From NCBI GenBank assembly GCA_023460035.1, contig JAEWRN010000019.1, forward strand, positions 1 to 64,000: DNA of 64,000 bases, given 5' to 3'. Each line of letters opens with the position of its first letter. Position 1 is the first letter of the stretch. This document shows positions 15,111 through 23,639 of this stretch, one piece after another. The position numbers and the translations under genes are program-made. The DNA is from Bacillota bacterium (GTDB lineage: Bacteria > Bacillota > Clostridia > Oscillospirales > Ruminococcaceae). Under the pieces are notes generated by a model. The model had not been told where the DNA came from. It made no database searches and saw only the letters and a program-made list of their open reading frames with translations.

Positions 15111-15353
15111 ATGGTCGTTTCTATGACAGTGTTTCACCTTACACCCTTTTTACAGGCAGTCAATGATTGCACCGGCAGCGTTTGGTTGCTGGATGAACAG
15201 GGGGAACGCACTGACCTTCACCGCAATACGGCGCTGCAGCAAACGCTTTGCGGGCGCCACGCCGCAAACGGCAATTATTCCAAGTTTGCACTGAATATCC
15301 CGCAGCCGCGGGACTATTTGTCGCTGGTGCAATTTTATACCAGCAACTGCTAG
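15111..15353 (+). CDS. Small hypothetical protein
   Basis: An 80-residue protein with good coding character and GGGGGG ahead of ATG 15111 (ATG 15108 and 15123 are alternatives). It begins with hydrophobic FHLTPFLQAVNDCTGSVWLL and ends YLSLVQFYTSNC. The spacing of FLxxVxxCxGxVxL, a central Leu/Asn stretch and a hydrophobic tail recalls a family of short clostridial proteins sometimes mislabelled as poly(A) polymerase; this is a weak pattern match. A TATAAT at 15059-15064 overlaps the stop codon of the upstream regulator and may start its own transcript. Function unknown. Confidence 0.55.
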   Translation: MVVSMTVFHLTPFLQAVNDCTGSVWLLDEQGERTDLHRNTALQQTLCGRHAANGNYSKFALNIPQPRDYLSLVQFYTSNC

Positions 15354-15588
15354 GCTGCCCGTGCCTGTTTGTGGGGCTTGCCTGTGGCAGCTTTTCTTTT
15401 CGCCTTTTCTGCCGGTGTGCGGCCCGCTGCGTTTTGCGGGGGCCCGCGTACCGCAGTATGCCCCTGCACCGGGGCAAAAGGTTTCGCCTTTCAAAAAAAG
15501 CCGAAATTTCTCCTATGTGTGTATGTGCGGCAGTGCATTTGGGGTTGCTGGTGGTGATGCGCCCGCTGCCTTTTGCGCTGTGCACAGG

Positions 15589-15618
15589 CGGGCCGGTTGC
15601 GGTGCAGCAGCCGGCCCG
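15589..15618 (+). terminator. Terminator ahead of truA
   Basis: CGGGCCGG (15589-15596) pairs with CCGGCCCG (15611-15618), followed by TTTTTTATTTTTT. The 235 bases between the small gene and this hairpin contain no recognised feature. Confidence 0.75.
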
Positions 15619-15642
15619 TTTTTTATTTTTTACCCGGCGGGT

Positions 15643-15671
15643 TTGACGCCGCCGCGCGGGCGTGGTATAGT
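15643..15671 (+). promoter_or_regulatory. truA promoter
   Basis: TTGACG (15643-15648), 17-bp spacer, TATAGT (15666-15671), about 48 bases before the start codon. Confidence 0.7.
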
Positions 15672-15718
15672 GGGCGCAGCCGCACGGGCCGTTGCCCGTG
15701 CCAAAAGGGGGCACTGCG

Positions 15719-16498
15719 ATGGCATTGCAAAACTATAAGCTCACCCTGCAGTACGACGGCAGCCGTTACCGCGGCTGGCAGCGCCTTGGCGGGGGCGAAA
15801 ACACCATTCAGGCCAAGCTGGAGACCGTGCTTTCACAGCTGTGCGGTGCCCCGGTAGAAGTACACGGCAGCGGGCGCACCGACGCCGGGGTACACGCACT
15901 GGGCCAGGTGGCAAATTTTAAAACCGATGCGGCATTAACGGCACCGCAAATACATGAGTACCTGCGCGCCTACCTGCCGCAGGACATCAGCGTGACCGAT
16001 GTGCAGGTTGCGCCGCCGCTGTTTCATGCCCGGCTGAACGCCACCGCAAAAACTTACCTGTACCGCATTTGGAACAGCCCGGACCCTAACCCGTTTTTGC
16101 GCAAATACAGCATGCAGGTGCCGCAGCCGCTCGATGTCGCGGCCATGCGGGCCGCGGCCGCCGCATTTTTAGGCGAGCATGATTTTACCGCCTTTTCTAA
16201 CGCAAAGGGCAAAAAGAAATCGATGGTGCGCAAAATTGACGCTTTTACCTTACAACAGGACGGCCCGCTGCTCATTTTACAGGTGCGCGGCAACGGCTTT
16301 TTGTACAACATGGTGCGCAAAATGGTCGGCGCACTGTTGCAGGTGGGCCTTGGCCAGCTTACGGCACAGGGCATTGCACAGCTGCTGGCAAATGGCGAGC
16401 GCGGCGGGGTGACGATACTTGCCGATGCCTGCGGGCTGTACCTTGAACGCGTGGAATACGGTAAGCCCCCGGCGGGCCACCCTGCCCCCAAAACCTGA
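15719..16498 (+). CDS. truA: tRNA pseudouridine(38-40) synthase TruA
   Basis: The 259-residue protein isomerises uridine to pseudouridine at positions 38-40 in the anticodon stem-loop of many tRNAs. It begins with LTLQYDGSRYRGWQ (residues 7-20). The catalytic Asp lies in GSGRTDAGVHALGQ (about 51-64). LNATAKTYLYRIW and the C-terminal GNGFLYNMVRKMVGALLQVG are family hallmarks. Length is normal for TruA. ATG 15719 has AAAAGGGGG ahead and its own promoter. It is a lone gene, convergent with the PTS operon. Confidence 0.95.
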   Translation: MALQNYKLTLQYDGSRYRGWQRLGGGENTIQAKLETVLSQLCGAPVEVHGSGRTDAGVHALGQVANFKTDAALTAPQIHEYLRAYLPQDISVTDVQVAPPLFHARLNATAKTYLYRIWNSPDPNPFLRKYSMQVPQPLDVAAMRAAAAAFLGEHDFTAFSNAKGKKKSMVRKIDAFTLQQDGPLLILQVRGNGFLYNMVRKMVGALLQVGLGQLTAQGIAQLLANGERGGVTILADACGLYLERVEYGKPPAGHPAPKT

Positions 16499-16507
16499 TA
16501 CCGATAC

Positions 16508-16540
16508 AAAAAGGCGGCTGCAAATTGCAGCCGCCTTTTT
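16508..16540. terminator. Bidirectional terminator between truA and nagE
   Basis: A nearly uninterrupted palindrome (AAAAAGGCGGCTGCAA, A, then its complement) flanked by A and T runs serves both converging genes. Confidence 0.9.
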
Positions 16541-16585
16541 TGTTGCTATGCGCAGCCTGTGGGCCAGGCCGTTTTGTACCTATGC

Positions 16586-18034
16586 TTAGTTTGCACCGGT
16601 TTCCTTGTCCACCATTGCCTTAAACTCATCTGCCACAAACTGCACCTTGGGCCCAATGACGACCTGGACACTGGTTTTGCTGGGGCGGATGACGCCGGCG
16701 GCGCCGGAGGATTTGATGACCTTTTCGTTGACAAGCAGACGGTCTTTCACTTCAAGGCGCAAACGGGTGATGCAGTTGTCAACGCTTGCCACGTTGGCAG
16801 CTCCGCCCACACCTTCTAGGATTACTTTCGCAATACCGGTGTAATCGTCATTTGCAAGCTGAATGCCCAGCTCCTGCTCTTCGTCGTCCTCACGGCCCGG
16901 GGTCTTGAGGTTCAGCTTTACAATGATGATGCGGAAGATAACATAGTACAGGCCAAAGAACACGAGGCCGATGGGGATGAGCAGCCACGAGTTTTCAGCA
17001 TACGGCGCTTTAAACGACAAGAACCAGTCTACAAAGCCCGCGCTGAACTGGAAGCCTGCACGGATGGGCAGTGCGGCAATGATGGCGCAGGAAATGCCGG
17101 TCAGCAGTGCATGCACGACATACAGCACCGGAGCAAGGAACATGAACGAGAATTCCAGCGGCTCGGTGACGCCGGTGAAGAACGAGCACAGGGCGGCGGC
17201 CATCAGCAGGCCGGCGGCAATTTTTTTCTTTTTGTCTTTTGCCGTGTGGTACATGGCCAGCGCCGCGCCGGGCAGGCCAAACATCATGATGGGGAAGAAG
17301 CCCGCCATATACTGGCCGGTCTGGCCCATCACACCGCCTTCGGCAGTGCCCCAGAACTTTGCAAGGTCGTTGATGCCCGCGACATCAAACCAGAACACGC
17401 TGTTCAGCGCGTGGTGCAGGCCCACCGGGATGAGCAGGCGGTTTAAGAAACCGTAAATGCCAACGCCGATGGGGCCAAGGCCGATGATGCTGGTGCCAAA
17501 GTTGACCAGCGCGGTGTAGATGAGCGGCCACAGGAAGAACAGCGGGATGCAGACGACCAGTGTCGCCAGCACGGTGACGATGGGCACACTGCGCCGCCCG
17601 CTGAAGAACGCCAGAAAATCTGGTGTTTTGGATTTGTAGAACTTGTTGTAGCAGTATGCGGCAATAAGGCCGCACAGGATGCCGATGAACTGGTTGTTGA
17701 TCTTACCGAACGCGGCATTTGCCTCTGCGCCGGTGATGGTCTTTACCACCGCCGGGCTGAGCATCGTCTGCACGGTCAGCCAGGACACCAGGCCCGCAAG
17801 GCCTGAAGTGCCCTGCTGGTCCACCGACATGCCAACCGCAACGCCGACGGCAAACAGCAGCGCCATGTTGTCGATCAAAATGGAGCCGGCTTTAATCAGC
17901 AGCAATGCAAGCAGGTTGCTGCTGCCCCAGCCCGCGGGGTCGATCCAATAACCAATGCCCATCAAAATACCTGCTACCGGCAAACACGCGACCGGCAGCA
18001 TCAGGGATTTACCCAGTCTTTGCAGGGTTCTCAT
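16586..18034 (-). CDS. nagE: PTS EIIBC component, N-acetylglucosamine type
   Basis: A 482-residue sugar permease. The EIIC domain (residues 1 to about 385, roughly ten membrane helices) imports and phosphorylates the sugar. The EIIB domain (about 405-480) carries the phosphocysteine in DNCITRLRLEV. Segments such as GLHHALNSVFWFDVAGIND and GFVDWFLSFKAPYAENSW match GlcNAc-specific NagE more than glucose-specific PtsG. AGGAGG precedes the start. It is the last gene of licT-EIIA-EIIBC; its EIIA partner is encoded just upstream instead of being fused as in E. coli NagE. Confidence 0.85.
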   Translation of the reverse strand: MRTLQRLGKSLMLPVACLPVAGILMGIGYWIDPAGWGSSNLLALLLIKAGSILIDNMALLFAVGVAVGMSVDQQGTSGLAGLVSWLTVQTMLSPAVVKTITGAEANAAFGKINNQFIGILCGLIAAYCYNKFYKSKTPDFLAFFSGRRSVPIVTVLATLVVCIPLFFLWPLIYTALVNFGTSIIGLGPIGVGIYGFLNRLLIPVGLHHALNSVFWFDVAGINDLAKFWGTAEGGVMGQTGQYMAGFFPIMMFGLPGAALAMYHTAKDKKKKIAAGLLMAAALCSFFTGVTEPLEFSFMFLAPVLYVVHALLTGISCAIIAALPIRAGFQFSAGFVDWFLSFKAPYAENSWLLIPIGLVFFGLYYVIFRIIIVKLNLKTPGREDDEEQELGIQLANDDYTGIAKVILEGVGGAANVASVDNCITRLRLEVKDRLLVNEKVIKSSGAAGVIRPSKTSVQVVIGPKVQFVADEFKAMVDKETGAN

Positions 18035-18109
18035 AATGAAATTCCTCCTATGTGTGTATGTGTAAGAGCCGCCGGCCCACGGCGGCCCAACCTACCAAAA
18101 CGCGACGGC

Positions 18110-18598
18110 CTACTTTTTTTGCAGGCCGATGATGCGGTCCCCCACGGCGGCCACCCTGCCGGTCGTGGTGGTCAGCTTGCCAAACTCCTCCGCATTGCAG
18201 ATGACCACGGGGGTAATGGTGTCGTACCCCTCCGCCGCAATGGCCTCGCGGTCAAATTCAATCATCAGCTGGCCCGCTTTTACCCGGTCGCCTTTTTTGA
18301 CGTGCACGGTAAAATGCCGCCCTGCCAGCTTCACGGTTTCCAGCCCCACGTGAATCAGCACCTCGGCGCCAAAGGCGGTGGTGATGCTCACCGCATGGCC
18401 CGTTTCAAACATCACATCGACCACGGCATCGCACGGGGCAACGACGGCGTTGCCGGTGGGCAGAATGGCAACCCCCTGGCCCACAATGCCCTCGCTGAAC
18501 GTGGGGTCGTTCACCTCGCTGACCGGCACCACTTTGCCGGCCACCGGTGCCCCCACAATTTCCTCTGCGGGTTTAAAGATTCGGTCGAAAAATTTCAT
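18110..18598 (-). CDS. PTS EIIA component, glucose family (Crr-like)
   Basis: A 162-residue soluble phosphocarrier. The GAPVAGKVVPV start of the fold lies at residues 17-27 and the active His is in VLIHVGLETVKL (about 88-99). It passes phosphate from HPr to the EIIB domain of the following gene. It lies between the antiterminator and EIIBC with short gaps (15 and 75 bases), so the three form one operon. Confidence 0.9.
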   Translation of the reverse strand: MKFFDRIFKPAEEIVGAPVAGKVVPVSEVNDPTFSEGIVGQGVAILPTGNAVVAPCDAVVDVMFETGHAVSITTAFGAEVLIHVGLETVKLAGRHFTVHVKKGDRVKAGQLMIEFDREAIAAEGYDTITPVVICNAEEFGKLTTTTGRVAAVGDRIIGLQKK

Positions 18599-18613
18599 TT
18601 ATGTTTCTCTCCC

Positions 18614-19447
18614 TTATTTTTTTTGATTGACGCGGCAGATGTGCACCGCGAGATAAGCGCGCTTTTCGTCTGACACCGGGTGGTGGCTCTGTGTTTCAAG
18701 GTAGGCGACAATCTTGTCGGCACAGGCATATTCCACCGGGTAGGTCTTGCGAATTAAACTCACAAAGTTTTCTTCCGGCCGCGTTTCCGGCTCGGCAGAA
18801 AACACGCGCAGCGCCAAAAATTTAAGGTGGATGATAAACTCGTCGTAATAGGGGGACGACGCATCCAGCACAAGCTCTTTGCAGCCGTCCAAAATTTCCA
18901 TCACATCGTGCAGCACCTGCGTCACCCGCAGTGTTTCGCTGATTGACGTGTCAAACTGCGCGTTTACAAGGTGCAGCGCAATGCTGGCGGCTTCGTCCTC
19001 CGGCAGGGTGACATGCAGCTCTTTGCGCACCAGCGAAAGGGCGTATTTGCCCACCGCAAACTCCTGCGGGTAAAAAATTTTGACTTCGGTGTACAGCGCA
19101 TTGTGAAAATCCATGCCCTCTTGCAGCCGCCGAATGGCAAAGCCGATATGGTCGGTCAGCGTCAGGTAGACGTTTTGGTTCAGCTTTTTGTTCAGCGTCT
19201 CTTTTGCGTATGCGATAATATGGGTGCAAAGCTCAATCTGTTCTTCGGGCAGCGATGCAAACAGCTCTTTCATGCGCTCGGTCTGGGTTTGGGTATTCAT
19301 GCGAAAAATCTTTTCTACCCTGGTTTCTTCCAGTACCTGCCCCGCCCGTGTGCCATAGCCAAGGCCCCGCCCCATGGCGATGACCTCACTGCCGGCATCG
19401 TCGATGCAGCTGACAATGTTGTTGTTGATCGACTTGATGATTTTCAT
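18614..19447 (-). CDS. licT: BglG/LicT-family transcriptional antiterminator
   Basis: The 277-residue protein has an RNA-binding CAT domain (residues 1-60; KIIKSINNNIVSCIDD is typical) and two PTS regulation domains, PRD1 (about 65-170) and PRD2 (about 175-275), each with conserved His residues phosphorylated by HPr or EII. When the sugar is being imported it binds the RAT in the leader (19600-19627) and stops the overlapping terminator from forming. The start at 19447 matches the family N-terminus and has GAGGTG ahead. It regulates itself and the downstream PTS genes. GlcT would be an equally apt name. Confidence 0.9.
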   Translation of the reverse strand: MKIIKSINNNIVSCIDDAGSEVIAMGRGLGYGTRAGQVLEETRVEKIFRMNTQTQTERMKELFASLPEEQIELCTHIIAYAKETLNKKLNQNVYLTLTDHIGFAIRRLQEGMDFHNALYTEVKIFYPQEFAVGKYALSLVRKELHVTLPEDEAASIALHLVNAQFDTSISETLRVTQVLHDVMEILDGCKELVLDASSPYYDEFIIHLKFLALRVFSAEPETRPEENFVSLIRKTYPVEYACADKIVAYLETQSHHPVSDEKRAYLAVHICRVNQKK

Positions 19448-19535
19448 TCGCCACACCTCACAAACGCCACACAGCCTTAGCTGTGCCGCCTTATTTTCCA
19501 TTCAAAAGGTAAATTTTACCATGCATCAAAAAAAG

Positions 19536-19627
19536 AAAAACCAAATTTCACAGATGAGGTCTGCCTGCGGAAAGCGACAAAAAATCATCTGCAAAATTTG
19601 GTTTTGCCTGCCATGCAGTAACAACCC
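19536..19627 (-). promoter_or_regulatory. RAT antiterminator overlapping a terminator
   Basis: On the minus strand, the 28-nt RAT (19600-19627) begins GGGTTGTTACTGCATGG and ends GGCAGGCAAAACC, close to the consensus for LicT/SacY-type antiterminators. Its 3' end overlaps the 5' arm of a long terminator stem (AAAACCAAATTT at the base) whose other arm is at 19536-19557, followed by TTTTTCTTTTTTT. The two structures cannot form together. Confidence 0.9.
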
Positions 19628-19642
19628 AAGTTTCGCGTTTTC

Positions 19643-19671
19643 AGCATACCCAGTTGACCATAAAATGTCAA
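19643..19671 (-). promoter_or_regulatory. Promoter of the licT-PTS operon
   Basis: On the minus strand TTGACA (19666-19671), 17-bp spacer, TATGCT (19643-19648). The transcript begins just before the RAT. The remaining sequence up to 19814 is AT-rich and shows no gene. Confidence 0.8.
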
Positions 19672-19814
19672 TCCGTTACCGAATTTTTCAGATACATTAC
19701 TAATAACCAGCCTCAAATTTTGTGCAAACTATGTCTATTTTTTTGCTTTTTTCTTAATTTTTCGTGCAAAAGGAAACAAAATTTTAACCTATGCTTTACC
19801 CGGCAAAATTACCG

Positions 19815-20552
19815 CTATAAGGTGTTTAAAACTTCTTTTGCCGCCTGTACCGCCTGCTCGCTTGTGACAAACTGCTCGTATTCACCCGCAAACGGCAGCC
19901 CCATGGCAACCCCTTCGCGGCGGTACTGCATGCGGCTTTGCACCGCTTGTTTGCCCGACAGATGAAACACACGCACCCCGGCCGCCGCAAGCTGCGGGAT
20001 GTTTTGTGCCGTGACCCCGCTGCCTGCCATGATGGCAACCTTGCCGCTTTGCGCCACCAGCTTTGCCAGCAGCGGTGCGCCCTGCACGGCGTTTGCCTGC
20101 TGGCCGGAGGTGAGGATGGTGTTCACCCCAAGCGCTGCCGCCGCCCCCAGTGCCGCAAACGGGTCGGCCGCAAGGTCAAACGCGCGGTGCAGTGTAAGCG
20201 AAAGGCCTGCCGCCTGCTGTGCAATGCGCCGCATTGCCGCGGTATCCAGCGTGCCATCCGGCTGCAAACAGCCAATCACGATGCCCTTTGCCCCGACCTT
20301 TGCCGCCACGCCCGCCGCCCAGCAAAGCTCGGCCTGCTCTGCTTCGTCATAACAAAAATCTCCCGCGCGCGGGCGCAGCAGCACATGCACCGGCACCCCC
20401 GCCTGCCGCACCACCTGCTCAATCAGCCAGCCGCTGGGGGTGGTGCCACCAATCAGTAAATTTGCGCAAAGCTCCAGCCGGTCGGCACCGCCGTGCACGG
20501 CGGCAAGGGCCGACGGCAGCGAATCCACACAGACTTCGAGTAAATGCTCCAT
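19815..20552 (-). CDS. cutC: CutC family protein
   Basis: A 245-residue TIM-barrel protein of the CutC family. It starts with LLEVCVDSLPSALAAVHGGA (residues 4-23) and has RLELCANLLIGGTTPS, LLRPRAGDFCYDE and LTLHRAFDLA, the conserved barrel motifs. CutC was linked to copper tolerance in E. coli and binds copper in human cells, but its biochemical role is not settled. The start at 20552 is preferred to a longer frame because it matches the family N-terminus and has AGGGG ahead. It follows merR after a strong terminator, so it may be separately expressed. Confidence 0.85.
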   Translation of the reverse strand: MEHLLEVCVDSLPSALAAVHGGADRLELCANLLIGGTTPSGWLIEQVVRQAGVPVHVLLRPRAGDFCYDEAEQAELCWAAGVAAKVGAKGIVIGCLQPDGTLDTAAMRRIAQQAAGLSLTLHRAFDLAADPFAALGAAAALGVNTILTSGQQANAVQGAPLLAKLVAQSGKVAIMAGSGVTAQNIPQLAAAGVRVFHLSGKQAVQSRMQYRREGVAMGLPFAGEYEQFVTSEQAVQAAKEVLNTL

Positions 20553-20633
20553 TGCAAGTTGCCCCTTTCCCCTGTTTTTTTGCATCATAGCGCAAAACCA
20601 CATCCCACGCAAGGGGTGCCCGCCACCCGCAAC

Positions 20634-20675
20634 AAACGATACCGCCCCGCGGCGGGCCGCGGGGCGGTATCGTTT
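20634..20675. terminator. 20-bp perfect hairpin between merR and cutC
   Basis: Arms at 20634-20653 and 20656-20675 are exactly complementary with a 2-base loop, and T-rich sequence lies on both sides. It ends the merR transcript. Confidence 0.8.
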
Positions 20676-20687
20676 AAAATTTTTCAA

Positions 20688-21506
20688 TCAGGGCTTTTTA
20701 ACGGGGAAGCACACCTCGGTCACCAGCTCGTTCGGGTCGTCGGTCTCGGCCCTGCTGACATGGTAAATGCAGAACATTGGCCCGTCAAACTGGTACCCGT
20801 TGTTCCGCACCCAGTTCGCCACCGCGTGGTTGACCGTCGTCAGCTGGTCGTACCCGCCCTTGTAGGTGGCAGAGGCAAACTGCACCGCGGGCTCGGTTTT
20901 AAACGCCACGTGCTGCGTGTCGCGGTACTGCCCCTTGACGACCGCCTGAATTTCAACGTCCACATCGCTGTCTTTATACTCTTTGTCGTGGTAGACGGCC
21001 AGCGTATAACCCCCGTCTGCGGGTTGCAGGCCTTGGTCTGCGGTCTCCTGCATCAGGGTGTTCCACAGCCGCCCCTCCTCTGCATAGGCGGGTAAAATAT
21101 CCCGCACACTTGCCACAAACCGCGGGGGCAATGTTTTTAACGTCACACCATATTCCATTGTCGTCTCGTCCTCTCTCAGCCGTTTTATGGCTGTTTCAAG
21201 GAGGAGCATACGGTGGTCAAGCTGCGCCGCCTGCTGCTGCAACTGCTCTTTTTGCTCTTGCAGCAGCTCAAACAGCAGCTCGGGGCCCGCGCCGCTGCAA
21301 AGCAGCCGCTGGATGGCCGAAACTTCAAACCCCATTTCGCGCAGCGCGCGAATGCGCTCTGCCTGTGGCAGCTGGTCTTCGCCGTAGTACCGGTACCCGG
21401 TAAACCGGTCGATGGTTTTCGGCTGCAACAGGCCGTTTTCGTCGTAATAGCGCAGCATCCGTATACTGATCCTTGCAAGTTTTGAAAAATCACCAATTTT
21501 CAGCAT
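20688..21506 (-). CDS. MerR-family regulator with GyrI-like ligand domain
   Basis: A 272-residue BmrR-type regulator. The N-terminal MerR helix-turn-helix and wing (residues 1-70) has GDFSKLARISIRMLRYYDENG. A coiled-coil linker (about 75-115, Gln-rich) leads to a GyrI-like effector-binding domain (about 120-270) that in relatives binds lipophilic cations. It would activate transcription by twisting a 19-bp spacer promoter, and exactly such a promoter lies upstream of its own gene (21549-21579), implying autoactivation. Confidence 0.85.
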   Translation of the reverse strand: MLKIGDFSKLARISIRMLRYYDENGLLQPKTIDRFTGYRYYGEDQLPQAERIRALREMGFEVSAIQRLLCSGAGPELLFELLQEQKEQLQQQAAQLDHRMLLLETAIKRLREDETTMEYGVTLKTLPPRFVASVRDILPAYAEEGRLWNTLMQETADQGLQPADGGYTLAVYHDKEYKDSDVDVEIQAVVKGQYRDTQHVAFKTEPAVQFASATYKGGYDQLTTVNHAVANWVRNNGYQFDGPMFCIYHVSRAETDDPNELVTEVCFPVKKP

Positions 21507-21548
21507 GGTACCATACCTCGTCTATTCGTTGGTATTGAGCTCACGGTC

Positions 21549-21579
21549 AGTATAAAGGCTGCCACTGTGTCAGAGTCAA
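21549..21579 (-). promoter_or_regulatory. MerR-type promoter with 19-bp spacer
   Basis: On the minus strand TTGACT (21574-21579) and TATACT (21549-21554) are 19 bases apart, the over-long spacing typical of MerR targets, with a dyad TGAC-N5-GGCA-like element in the spacer. Confidence 0.75.
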
Positions 21580-21612
21580 GGGGTTGCCCTGCAAATTTTT
21601 TTGCGCGGCGTT

Positions 21613-22776
21613 TTAGCCCTGCGCGCCGGTGAGGAAATCCCACGCGGCCTGCACCAAAAAGGCGACGCCGGTTTCAAACGCGGCTTCGTCGATGCAGAAC
21701 TTGTCGCTGTGCTGCGGGTACTCGCCGCCGCCGCCCAAAACGGCAAACGACGCGGGCACCTTGGCGGTGTAATCTGCAAAATCCTCGGCGCCCATCTGGC
21801 GGGGCAGGTTTTGCAGCAGCATGGCGGGGGCGGCCACCACTTTTTTGGCGGCGCCGGCGGCCACGGCGGTGGCGGCTTCGTCGTTAATCAGCACGTCCAC
21901 CGAAAACTCGTACTGCACCTCGGCAGTGCAGCGGTAGGCAGAGGCGATGTCCTTTGCAATGCGGGTGATGCGGTCGGGCATTGTTTTGCGCAGTGCGCGG
22001 TCAAAGGTGCGCACCGTACCCTCCATTTCGGCTTCGCCTGAAATAATATTGCCCTTCGTGCCGGATACCAGCTTGCCCACGGTGACGACGGCGGGCTCTG
22101 CCGGGGCAATTTCTCGGCTGACGATGCTTTGCAGCCCCACCACAATGGCGGATGCCGCGAGGGTGGCATCCACCCCGGTGTCCGGCATGGCGCCGTGGCA
22201 GCCCTTGCCGTGCACTTTAATAGTAAATCCATCGGACGCTGCCGCCGACGGCCCAGCGGCGACGCCAATCACACCCACCGGCATCATACCGATAATGTGC
22301 TGGCCAAACAGCATGTCCACGCCGTCCAGCGCGCCCTGCTGCACCAGCGCTTTCGCGCCTTTGACAATCTCCTCTGCGGGCTGAAACAGCAGCCGCACCG
22401 TGCCGGGCAGTTCGCCCTTCACACTGCACAGAGCTTTGGCCGCGCCGTACAGCATGGCGGCGTGGGTATCGTGGCCGCAGGCGTGCATAACGCCCGGCAC
22501 GGCAGAAGCAAACGACAAATCGGTGTGCTCGGTCACCGGCAACGCGTCGATGTCGGCCCGCAGGCCCACCATTTTGCCGGGTTTGCCACCCTTGATGTCG
22601 GCCATCAAGCCGGTGGGCGCAAACCGGGTCACAGTGAGGCCCAGCCCCTCTAATGCCGCGGCAATGCGGTTGGTGGTTTCCACCTCTTGAAAGCTGAGCT
22701 CCGGGTGGGCGTGCAGCTCGTGGCGAAAGGCAACGACGTCCTGTTGTACGCCGGCGGCAAGTTTTTTGCTATCCAT
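21613..22776 (-). CDS. M20-family amidohydrolase
   Basis: The 387-residue zinc metallopeptidase-like enzyme matches the IAA-amino acid/N-acyl amino acid hydrolase (HipO/AbgB-like) branch. It has FRHELHAHPELSFQE (residues 15-29), GLRADIDALPV (about 72-82), the metal-binding CGHDTHAAM (about 102-110) and the catalytic QPAEE (about 132-136). The dimerisation domain lies about 185-290. It would hydrolyse an N-acyl amino acid or small amide in the cytoplasm. AAGGAG lies 7 bases before ATG 22776. It is a single gene, divergent from the SRAP gene. Confidence 0.85.
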   Translation of the reverse strand: MDSKKLAAGVQQDVVAFRHELHAHPELSFQEVETTNRIAAALEGLGLTVTRFAPTGLMADIKGGKPGKMVGLRADIDALPVTEHTDLSFASAVPGVMHACGHDTHAAMLYGAAKALCSVKGELPGTVRLLFQPAEEIVKGAKALVQQGALDGVDMLFGQHIIGMMPVGVIGVAAGPSAAASDGFTIKVHGKGCHGAMPDTGVDATLAASAIVVGLQSIVSREIAPAEPAVVTVGKLVSGTKGNIISGEAEMEGTVRTFDRALRKTMPDRITRIAKDIASAYRCTAEVQYEFSVDVLINDEAATAVAAGAAKKVVAAPAMLLQNLPRQMGAEDFADYTAKVPASFAVLGGGGEYPQHSDKFCIDEAAFETGVAFLVQAAWDFLTGAQG

Positions 22777-22945
22777 GAATTTGCTCCTTAGTCTGCCCTG
22801 TAAGTGGGGGGCGGTTTTCTTTTCAGTATACGCGCCACCGGGTGTTTTTTCAACGCGGCGGGCCAAAACCGGCAGCTTGTTTTCACCTTTTTTGCCCTGT
22901 GGTATAATAGACAAAAAAACGCGGGGCAAAGGGGGCGGCAGTTGC

Positions 22946-23548
22946 ATGTGCAGCAGATACGAGGTAGACCTTGCGACTTTGCAGGGCCTTTTTGCGCTGT
23001 TTCATGGCCTTGCTTTGCCGCAGCAGCTGCCGCTGGAGCAGCTTGCCGGTGAAATTGCACCCTCGCTGCCCGGCGCCGTGGTGCGCAGCCTTGCCGGCGG
23101 GTTAGCCGTTGCCGCCCCGCGCTGGGGCTTTACCGCCGAGGGGCACGGGGCCGTCATCAACGCGCGGGCCGAAACCATCCGCGAGCGGGCGCTGTTTCGC
23201 GACAGCTTTGCACTGCGCCGCTGCCTAATACCCGCCACCCGTTTTTTTGAATGGGACGCCACGGCGGCTAAAAACAAATACGCGTTTACCCGTGCCGACG
23301 GCGCACCGCTTTTGCTGGCGGGCTGCTGGCGCACCGAGCAGGGCGACGAGCGCTTTGTGGTGCTGACGCGGGAGGCAAACAGCTCGATGGCCCCGGTGCA
23401 CGAGCGCATGCCGGTGCTGGTTGCCCCGCAAAACGCCGCGGCGTACCTTACCAGCGAAGCGGCGGCACGGCAGTTAGTTGCCGCCGAGGGCCCGCCTTTA
23501 CACTGCACGGGCGCGGGCGACACCCAGCAACTGACACTGGGTTTTTGA
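22946..23548 (+). CDS. SRAP-family (HMCES/YedK) abasic-site protein
   Basis: A 200-residue SOS-response-associated peptidase domain. The catalytic Cys is residue 2 (MCSRYE), exposed after Met removal, and forms a thiazolidine link with abasic sites in single-stranded DNA. INARAET (about 70-76), RCLIPATRFFEW (about 91-102, the active Glu) and HERMPV (about 152-157, the active His) are all present. The start at 22946 is fixed by this Cys2 rule and by GGGGG ahead. A TATAAT at 22904-22909 probably starts its transcript. Confidence 0.9.
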   Translation: MCSRYEVDLATLQGLFALFHGLALPQQLPLEQLAGEIAPSLPGAVVRSLAGGLAVAAPRWGFTAEGHGAVINARAETIRERALFRDSFALRRCLIPATRFFEWDATAAKNKYAFTRADGAPLLLAGCWRTEQGDERFVVLTREANSSMAPVHERMPVLVAPQNAAAYLTSEAAARQLVAAEGPPLHCTGAGDTQQLTLGF

Positions 23549-23598
23549 ACCACTGATTTTTAACACCCTTGTTTTGTACAATTAGACCGTTTAGTGGG

Positions 23599-23639
23599 CC
23601 GGCACCCGGCGCCGCAGTTTTTGCCGTACCGGGTGCCGG
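23599..23639 (+). terminator. Terminator of the SRAP gene
   Basis: CCGGCACCCGG (23599-23609) pairs with CCGGGTGCCGG (23629-23639), followed by TTTTAAG. Confidence 0.7.
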
